From: Gnomoniopsis sp. IMI 355080
Lineage: Eukaryota; Ascomycota; Sordariomycetes; Diaporthales; Gnomoniaceae
NCBI GenBank assembly: GCA_027946555.1
Contig: JAPEVC010000099.1
Coordinates: 1 to 64,000, forward strand
Direction of reading: 5' to 3'
Length of the DNA stretch: 64,000 nucleotides
The position numbers and the translations under genes were made by a program. This document shows, one piece after another, positions 58,101-64,000 of this stretch. Within the stretch, counting starts at the first letter, position 1; each line of letters begins with the position of its first letter. The notes beneath the pieces are model-generated. The model was not told the DNA's origin and did no database searches. It was given only the letters and a program-made list of their open reading frames with translations.

Positions 58101-61100
58101 CCGCAGCATCTCGTCCTTTACCGGCTCCATTATCATCATTGACTGTGACTGAGGCCCAGAGCTGCAGTTGTTCGAAGATGAAGGCGAGGTCTGGACGCTC
58201 TGTCTCCAGGAGCTGCAAGTCCGCTTCAAAATTTGCGAGCTTTTCCTCAAATTCATCACGCAGCTGGGCTCGAGTATTCGAGTCAAACCCTTCAGGCAAT
58301 TTTTGACAGGCTTCAAAAGATGCCTGGAGCTTCGTAAATCTTGTGTGCCATTCTTGGAGCGCTGATCGAATGCCGCTGTTGTCCAACTTGCCAAGTCTGG
58401 CGTGCACGTCGAGCAAATGAAGACCAAAACCCAGAACAGGTATCAACCAGCGCAGGACCTGCTCATGATTGGCCAATTGTCCTTTCGTCGTCAAGGTGTC
58501 AGGGTTACCGGATGAAGCAAGATTTTGAACGCTACTAAGGGCACTGTCCAACGAGACCAGCGAACGGCTGTTCTCGGCGAGGGACTGGCGCTGTTGGATG
58601 AGGACATGGACAATGCCCTCCATGTAACCAGTGCTACGCCGAACAACTTCGTTTGTCAAATCACCATTATGGTCATGCAGGGTAGCTCGGACTTGTGGTG
58701 CTAAGTCCAGAACCTTGTGGAAATAATACTCAGACTCCGCCAAGCTTGTGTCTCCATCGGAAGACAGATGGCGCAGCCTCGCCAACACAACGGCTAGTTG
58801 CTTCTGATTGCGCAGATGTGTCTCGCTGAGGTTGCGAGTGAAACCCATAGTCCGGAGTGCCTTCACTGTCTCCTCGAAGAGGCGTACTTTTCTTGTCTTG
58901 AGGTGCTTTACCTGCTCCTTATTTTCGTCGTTCAAGAATGGGGGAGTCTCGCGCTGCAAAGACGACATTTGGGACATGGTGTCCGAAACGAAGGTATCAA
59001 GGACATCAGCTGCGTCAATTGTGGCCTCCGGGAGTTGAGAAGCCGTCGACATGATACTAATGATCTTGCCAGCATTTGACAAGCGCTTCGTGTGCGGATC
59101 CTCAAGCCAGCCAGGAATTAGCTGCTGGCAGATTGCAACGGCCGTCTCATTTGCCTCTGGTCGAGCTGAGATTGCCTTCATAGCTACTGTTGAATGCTGC
59201 TCATTAGGAAGACCCTGGTCAATGACGGACCTCATGGGCTGACCAAGGACAGCGCGAAATTTTCTGACGAGTCTGAAAAGCTTCTCGTGAGATTTGCGAG
59301 CGCTCTCCCGGAGAGCTGCAATATTCGTATCTCTCCAGCTGGCAAGCAGCAGAACATCTTTCATGCTCTTCTCGATAGCGGCCCGGCCCTTGTGGATGGC
59401 TTCGGTGACTTTGCCCTCATAGCGTCGGTACATCGAGAGGAAATTCAGCACGGCATTTTCTATAATGGCCAATTCCTTGTAGTCCAGTGAGAGGAGCTCA
59501 AGTTGCTTGCTCAATTGACGCAAAAGCTGCAAACGGCTGTGAAACTCGCCTAATACAGCCTCGGTGAAGAACATCTCAAGATCGCCTACAAGTTGGATTG
59601 CATAGTCCCGAAGATCATGACCAAGTTCCAATTTCGACATCGGTATGGCAATGACCGCATGGTAAGCCACAAACCACCAGGACTTTGCGTCACTCTGGCA
59701 TTTGTTCATCTCCTGATCAAACAACTTGGCCCATGTCCCGAGCTCGAGTCGGCGCCAGCTGACGATTATCTCGGTCAGCTTGTTGTAAAGGACAGGAGCA
59801 CCATAAATGTGGCTGGCCCAGCCTCCGTGTTGCCACTCATAGACAAAAGCATGAAGCTTCTCAACACGGTGTATGATCTTTGCCAAAGGGTCGCTGTGAC
59901 TGAGGTCGAATATGTGCTCACAAGCGGTGAGTACGTCCGATATGGGTTGCAAATGTGCGATCTCATCGATGCCTTGAAGCTCTCTGAAGCGCAGACGAAT
60001 AGAATGCACCAAGTTGACCAACTTTCGGGCTTCGAAGAGATTGGAGCTAACATAGAAGTTGTAATCGGCAGAGGTCAAACTGGACATGAAGCTGTCAAGC
60101 TTCTCGTCTAGGACAAGTAGTGTAGTTGGAAGCAGAGCTCGGTCCCGCCCTGCATCAAGGGTTGTCGAATGTGCAGCTTCGCTGGAAATCTTGCGGCCTA
60201 CTGCCTTGCAGAAGCTGATCATACCTTGCTGACAGTCTTGAGCTTGGAGAAAGATCTTCTCATGGCGCTCAGCAAGCATCATCGCCAAGCTACGTGCAGA
60301 ATGAGTAGTGTCCTGTGGCAAGGCAGAGGTCGCATCTTCTGTCTCGTAGTTGGGAAACAAGTCGTTGAAATCTTGCTGATTGACCTCCTCTTCATCCTCA
60401 GCGGCGCCCTTGTACCGATACAAGCTATTGTTAATAGCTTCTTGTCGCTTGTCCGCATCAAGCTTTTTGCTCCATTCTTCGTAGAAATAATGAAGCGATT
60501 TGGCAACCTTTTCTCGAATAGAGATATCGAGGCTCGATACACCATCGACACTGACCAGGATTCCAACGAAGGAGAGGAACTCGAGGTTCTGGTGAGACAT
60601 TACGGTTGTCGAATTGGCAAGCGAGCCTCCCAGCAAAGGCGTGACTCCGAGAAGCCAGGTTGACTGGGATCCCGAGTTGTGGAGAGGACCAGGAACAGTA
60701 CTCAAAGACAGACCGACTTGCAGTGTTCGAAGAATGGTTACCAAAGGTACTGTCAGATCCTCATAGGCTGCGAAACGAGTTGTCATTCGCTCGATGAGAT
60801 GGTTGATGTTCTCTCGGACAAGCTGCACTTCTTGCACGCCGGATTCAGACGGGCTAGATATCTGTCGGTGAATTGTCGAGATGATGTCGCTCTTGACCAC
60901 GGCACTCAGAACATTGTTGAATTCGCCTTGAAGCCGAACCAATTCAGTGCTAGACGGCCGGTACATGGTGATCGCAGCTGCCGGCGGCTCGCCTAGATCC
61001 TCAATCTCTTGTCGCAACAGTTCAGACCGCAGGTTGGAAGATTGTCCTGTGAAAGACTCCTCAAATGCGGTGAAAGCCTGCCACTTGCGCTTCAAAGCAG

Positions 61101-64000
61101 TCATAAGTTCTTCGTAGTAGTCTCGCTCCGTCTGAGCTCTCAAGTACGGGTCAAATATCTTGTCTGGGACGTAGAGCTTGATACAGCCAACTGCAAAGTT
61201 CGCCCACGCAACAGCGGCTAGGCTGCACTTTTGGGTGTTGGACTTCTCGGATGCCACAAGCGCAACAACAGCTGGCTGGAAATGCTGTTCGACGACCAGT
61301 TTGAGATGCTGGGGCACAGATTCCGCCGAAAATTGGCATGGCAGCGAGTCGAAAGATAGGCCGTTGTCTTTGACAGTGACATGTCCCAGGTTGCGCGACA
61401 GCTGCCCATGGAAAGTGTCGAAATGATCGAGCAGGGACAGTGGCTCTAAAATACTGCGTATCAAGTGCAGGAGCAGTTGATTGAGGCAGGCGACGGAGTC
61501 CGCAGAGACTGCCTCAGAGGATCCTGCAAGTAGCCTGCCCATAGCCGGCAGTTCTGTCTCCAAAGACTGTAGAGAAAACAGAGTTGCCGATGCTGTTGAG
61601 TCATACTTGTGAAGCAAAGATGACATGAGCCGACCCGACCAAGGATGTGAATCAGTGGACCGCCCTAGCACATAGTCCAGGGAATGCAGGAGTCTCTCCG
61701 AGTGGCCCATGCCATGGAGTCGCATCTGCGAAAGCGTGGGGATGTTGGCCAGTACAATGACCTCCTGCAGATCTGTGAAAGCAGAAGACTTGCGCGATGC
61801 CTGGTGTACTACCAATGCTTGCCGCAAAATTTCGAATTCCTCTTCGAAGAAAGGAGACACCTCGCAAGCCTCGTCAACATTGGATTCCAGGCGATGTACC
61901 TCAAGTTGCAGCGCAGCTAGAAGATCGCCAGCTGCTACCGCATTACCTCGGAGCACGCTGTATGCTTCAGATAGAGAAGATATTGCCTTGCCGAGGTCGG
62001 CAACAGTGGCATTGGACTTCCACTTGATGGTATCAAATCGAGCGGATAGCTTCTCCATACTTTGAACCGCAGAGAACGTGGCCTCGTCTGCAATAGGTCT
62101 CTGCCGTAAGAGCTGCCACAATGGTTCCATTTCGAGACCGGTTGTCAACTTGAATCCCACGGTAAAGGCGTTTTGAATGCTGTGTAGGACGCTTTCTATC
62201 ATCATTGGGGCATGATCCCCATCTAAGCGACCCACCAGAGCTTGGAAAAGATCGACACCTTGCTTAAGATGGGCCTGAAACCTGGCCTCCTCAAACGATG
62301 TAGTGGTCACGAAAGTAAAAGTCCTCCACCAGTAATGTATCAGGGCACGCAACCCTGATTTTGCTTTCGTGTTGGAAGGCAGAGCCCTTAAAGTCGACTC
62401 AATGAAAGTCTCGATTAGTTGGACGACCGAGTTGAGGAAGCTGGCCACGTTGACAGTGGAGTCCTTAGCCACTGTGGCCACGGTACTGGACACAAGAGAA
62501 CGCTGGAGGCGATTCAAGGATGAAGGCTTTGTCCTGTCAGATGCACGGTTCTGTGCCTGCATAGCCTGTTGCGTGTGCTGAATGTCTATGAAAAACTCGT
62601 AGCAGACGCCCAGCCACTCAGCAGCATTGGGCTGGATTTTGTCCGTTAAGGTGACCATTGGAGCGTTGTGTAGAGCGTGTAATGGTTGAATACTCGTCAG
62701 CATCTCGCTGCCTAGCAACTCATTTGATAGTGCTGAATATAACTGAAGGATAGTCTGCCTTGTGGTCGACGCCTTGGAAGAGCTGAGATATGAGATCGAA
62801 GCGGATAATCCCTGCTGGTATTGAGCCCCGTCTGCATTTCGAAGTGCCCCGGCAGTACCGAGCGCTGTCTCGTATCTCGACAGTAAGGAAGAATCTCCGA
62901 GGCTGAGATTGTCTAGAGCCAAAGTAGCCGCTTCAACGGCACCGTTCGAAGAGCTCCGCACTAACTCCGTCGCATGGGCGTACCTCTCCAGTGAAGACTC
63001 GATGTTTGAGATTCTCGATTTATAGGAGGCCGTTCTCACTTCGACAGTATCGAGATAGACCTCGACAGAACGGTTGCGCATAGCACGTGACAACTCGCCA
63101 TAGCGAGGGTCCATGGTCAGGAAGATGCGAAAGTCAGGATGTGGCTTAATTATGCGTGGTTCACCATCCGGGCCACTGTGCTCATTAATGCTGAGGAAGC
63201 CGTCGGGTCGTTCGAGTAGAGAGTTCAGTCTGTCAAGAACAGACGCGTTGCACAAATTTGCATTGTCAAGAACGAGCCACTTGCCCGACTCCATGGCACG
63301 CACAATAACACCATCGAGCCACTCGAAGCGCGGGTTCGCGAGCATCCTGGGTCCTTGAAGCAGGTCGAAAGCGTGAGACAATCGTCGGCCCACAGCAGAA
63401 TCTGCAGGTATATCTGATGCCAGGCTCTGGATGCCCACTGTGATTTTCGCCAAGTCATCCTCCGTTTGATGACTCTTGAGAAGATATAGCAAATTGGCCG
63501 CCGGCTGTGATGGAGCTTGTGGTAGTCGCGATAGTGTGAACTCCAAGAGGGTCTCACGGAGATCATCTAGACCGGCGTGTAGTTCACGTAAAGGATCCGC
63601 CTGCTCAAAGCCGCCGACAAGGTCCATGGCGTCTACATCGGCATTGAGTGGAAAGGTGACAAGCTCTTTGCCGACCGACGCGGCAACGTAGTTGAGCAGA
63701 GACGACTTTCCACTTCCTGATGGCCCGACCAGAATGCAGGGGAGGTTTTGCTTTACACATATTAAGAGTGACTCGACCTCTGCTAGCCGGGGCACAACAT
63801 CGATAGTGGGAAATTGGTTTGGCTGCAGCAGCGTATTTCGTTCGAGCATGGCCAATCCGACTTGGCAAACAGCAGGGCTTAGGTTGTGATACAGACTGTG
63901 CGGCTGTGGTGATGCGCCGAATGTCTCTGTGAAAAGGCGAGCAATGTGGTGCCTGTCAGTCTCAGAGCGGAATCTTTGGGTGACAATGATGTTCAAGAAA
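55114..64000 (-). CDS. MDN1: Midasin (Mdn1/Rea1), C-terminal 2960 residues; gene continues past the right edge
   Basis: Midasin is the giant dynein-like AAA+ ATPase that pulls assembly factors (Ytm1, Rsa4) off pre-60S ribosomes. The frame is open from the stop at 55114 to the window edge with no intron. Near the start of the visible part is a P-loop (LVGPSGSGKSSLLNYVA) and LVLDNANLCNASVLDRLNSL, which I take as AAA6. A long helical linker follows. An acidic Asp/Glu-rich region lies at about residues 2135-2610 of the visible part (56.2-57.6 kb). The C-terminal MIDAS domain starts with the metal motif DDSRSMGE and includes VGQVGVLGFG. The first five AAA modules and the start codon are outside the window. 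Confidence 0.95.
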   Translation of the reverse strand, partial: FLNIIVTQRFRSETDRHHIARLFTETFGASPQPHSLYHNLSPAVCQVGLAMLERNTLLQPNQFPTIDVVPRLAEVESLLICVKQNLPCILVGPSGSGKSSLLNYVAASVGKELVTFPLNADVDAMDLVGGFEQADPLRELHAGLDDLRETLLEFTLSRLPQAPSQPAANLLYLLKSHQTEDDLAKITVGIQSLASDIPADSAVGRRLSHAFDLLQGPRMLANPRFEWLDGVIVRAMESGKWLVLDNANLCNASVLDRLNSLLERPDGFLSINEHSGPDGEPRIIKPHPDFRIFLTMDPRYGELSRAMRNRSVEVYLDTVEVRTASYKSRISNIESSLERYAHATELVRSSSNGAVEAATLALDNLSLGDSSLLSRYETALGTAGALRNADGAQYQQGLSASISYLSSSKASTTRQTILQLYSALSNELLGSEMLTSIQPLHALHNAPMVTLTDKIQPNAAEWLGVCYEFFIDIQHTQQAMQAQNRASDRTKPSSLNRLQRSLVSSTVATVAKDSTVNVASFLNSVVQLIETFIESTLRALPSNTKAKSGLRALIHYWWRTFTFVTTTSFEEARFQAHLKQGVDLFQALVGRLDGDHAPMMIESVLHSIQNAFTVGFKLTTGLEMEPLWQLLRQRPIADEATFSAVQSMEKLSARFDTIKWKSNATVADLGKAISSLSEAYSVLRGNAVAAGDLLAALQLEVHRLESNVDEACEVSPFFEEEFEILRQALVVHQASRKSSAFTDLQEVIVLANIPTLSQMRLHGMGHSERLLHSLDYVLGRSTDSHPWSGRLMSSLLHKYDSTASATLFSLQSLETELPAMGRLLAGSSEAVSADSVACLNQLLLHLIRSILEPLSLLDHFDTFHGQLSRNLGHVTVKDNGLSFDSLPCQFSAESVPQHLKLVVEQHFQPAVVALVASEKSNTQKCSLAAVAWANFAVGCIKLYVPDKIFDPYLRAQTERDYYEELMTALKRKWQAFTAFEESFTGQSSNLRSELLRQEIEDLGEPPAAAITMYRPSSTELVRLQGEFNNVLSAVVKSDIISTIHRQISSPSESGVQEVQLVRENINHLIERMTTRFAAYEDLTVPLVTILRTLQVGLSLSTVPGPLHNSGSQSTWLLGVTPLLGGSLANSTTVMSHQNLEFLSFVGILVSVDGVSSLDISIREKVAKSLHYFYEEWSKKLDADKRQEAINNSLYRYKGAAEDEEEVNQQDFNDLFPNYETEDATSALPQDTTHSARSLAMMLAERHEKIFLQAQDCQQGMISFCKAVGRKISSEAAHSTTLDAGRDRALLPTTLLVLDEKLDSFMSSLTSADYNFYVSSNLFEARKLVNLVHSIRLRFRELQGIDEIAHLQPISDVLTACEHIFDLSHSDPLAKIIHRVEKLHAFVYEWQHGGWASHIYGAPVLYNKLTEIIVSWRRLELGTWAKLFDQEMNKCQSDAKSWWFVAYHAVIAIPMSKLELGHDLRDYAIQLVGDLEMFFTEAVLGEFHSRLQLLRQLSKQLELLSLDYKELAIIENAVLNFLSMYRRYEGKVTEAIHKGRAAIEKSMKDVLLLASWRDTNIAALRESARKSHEKLFRLVRKFRAVLGQPMRSVIDQGLPNEQHSTVAMKAISARPEANETAVAICQQLIPGWLEDPHTKRLSNAGKIISIMSTASQLPEATIDAADVLDTFVSDTMSQMSSLQRETPPFLNDENKEQVKHLKTRKVRLFEETVKALRTMGFTRNLSETHLRNQKQLAVVLARLRHLSSDGDTSLAESEYYFHKVLDLAPQVRATLHDHNGDLTNEVVRRSTGYMEGIVHVLIQQRQSLAENSRSLVSLDSALSSVQNLASSGNPDTLTTKGQLANHEQVLRWLIPVLGFGLHLLDVHARLGKLDNSGIRSALQEWHTRFTKLQASFEACQKLPEGFDSNTRAQLRDEFEEKLANFEADLQLLETERPDLAFIFEQLQLWASVTVNDDNGAGKGRDAAVFVDKTLTLSKKVLDAVQKFQKAAASMPTTADEPSWLIQYNDNLDILAKSLRMDTIIGGVEEVISHLRNVGLHEHAIRNATFSLLAVTLPVLQQYASTCRKTVADQADLHRASSKMALNLGKAFVEIASRGFCTPQEKSDETSGETGNLESGTGLGDGEGAEDISKDIQPDEDLTELAQEPNKEKDGDIEDQEDAVDMGQEEMEGEMGSAAGDEDDKNGDDKDGDEEEDDMDEEAGDVDDLDPTAVDEKMWDGDGDDAEKDQKGDQSKGQKKEDEQVAADENGDGKDDDAQPQDQPDQANPEPEEEAGPEQDEGEAQEELNRQDQNVNENEALALPDDMDIDGDDAESAISDDDLDKLSDVQQDDAEEEAKEDGAEQNVDEGDGNPAEMNQDDVEQEIDPDNPDEDMQGENAEMEDREPEAEEEGAEEGDKDEEKPPLNPNDDAHADPDNAAPSDVKSGAAQDQNNMEGEDDQSAQSKAAQRDHGEMGQNAEDQETAAGNEGAMSREDDDHKQADEADKQGESSQSQPFKKLGDALERWYRQNQDIKEAMDQQQEERQKQDADMAQKEFQHLQNDDDAPDAQALGAAAEDEVQPLDESMAIDEDIKDSESRVMPPQQDDEEMKDVDEDFDETAQEELKDQEKPDQDDSRTGVATRRGAFNKERSESPTRAMETDDDEQIVEETSTQLSTTHISGDDRPLGDYAAALESWTTFQTKTHPLSLALTSQLRLILTPSQSTKLSGSYRTGKRLNIKKIIPYIASSYKRDKIWMRRAIPTKRTYQILLCLDDSRSMGETSSGTMALESLVMVARALAMLEVGQVGVLGFGAEVFTAHDLTAPLLNSHDAGAKVLQNFSFEQDRTDISLLVRQTIDQFRTARNTNRSGSGEDLWQLALILSDGLTPSSAHERIRRLLREALEERIMVVFIIMDDSSTKKGDSVLELKEAKFLKSADGESRVVIERYLDTFPFQYYLIVHNLEDLPGALAGLLRTWFAEVNS

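Overview
This is a gene-dense stretch of nuclear DNA from a filamentous ascomycete (Pezizomycotina). The evidence is short GT-AG introns of about 48-90 nt with CTAAC/CTGAC-type branch sites, a HapE-type CCAAT factor, a Mei2-type RNA-binding protein, and fungal housekeeping genes throughout. The class cannot be fixed from the sequence alone; Dothideomycetes would fit but is a guess. I see no transposon, CRISPR array, biosynthetic cluster or virus-like element. I reconstructed 20 protein genes, two of them cut by the window edges, and spliced them by hand from reading frame, splice signals and family knowledge.

Layout. Left part (1-15 kb): 5' end of a 3-hydroxyacyl-CoA dehydratase (PHS1), about 3.5 kb with no convincing gene, ARL1 and RPL39 (divergent), SKP1, the GPI mannosyltransferase SMP3, then PET100 and a TACO1/YebC-type translational activator (convergent). 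Centre (15-38 kb): the HEAT-repeat AP-1 partner LAA1, a DUF1640 mitochondrial protein (FMP32), the SUN-domain ER protein SLP1, a Mei2-like RNA-binding protein, exocyst SEC15 and the CCAAT-complex subunit HAPE. Right part (38-64 kb): FCF2 with a probable intronic C/D snoRNA, mitochondrial ribosomal uS10m with an unusual repeated N-terminal region, mitochondrial TrpRS, an importin-13/KAP122-type karyopherin, Xaa-Pro aminopeptidase P, a FUN14 protein, an FHA-domain protein kinase, and the C-terminal 2960 residues of midasin (MDN1/REA1).

How the genes relate. There is no operon-like logic; most genes are independent, in divergent or convergent pairs. Two themes recur. One is mitochondria: PET100 and TACO1 (both cytochrome oxidase biogenesis), FMP32, uS10m, TrpRS, FUN14 and possibly a mitochondrial form of aminopeptidase P. 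The other is ribosome production: RPL39, FCF2, midasin and the snoRNA candidate.

The most unusual things are the snoRNA candidate in the FCF2 intron, the recent 231-bp in-frame duplication in uS10m, the FHA kinase with repetitive low-complexity ends, a 14-nt micro-exon in HAPE, and three stop-free introns whose length is a multiple of three. I found no clearly new multi-gene system.
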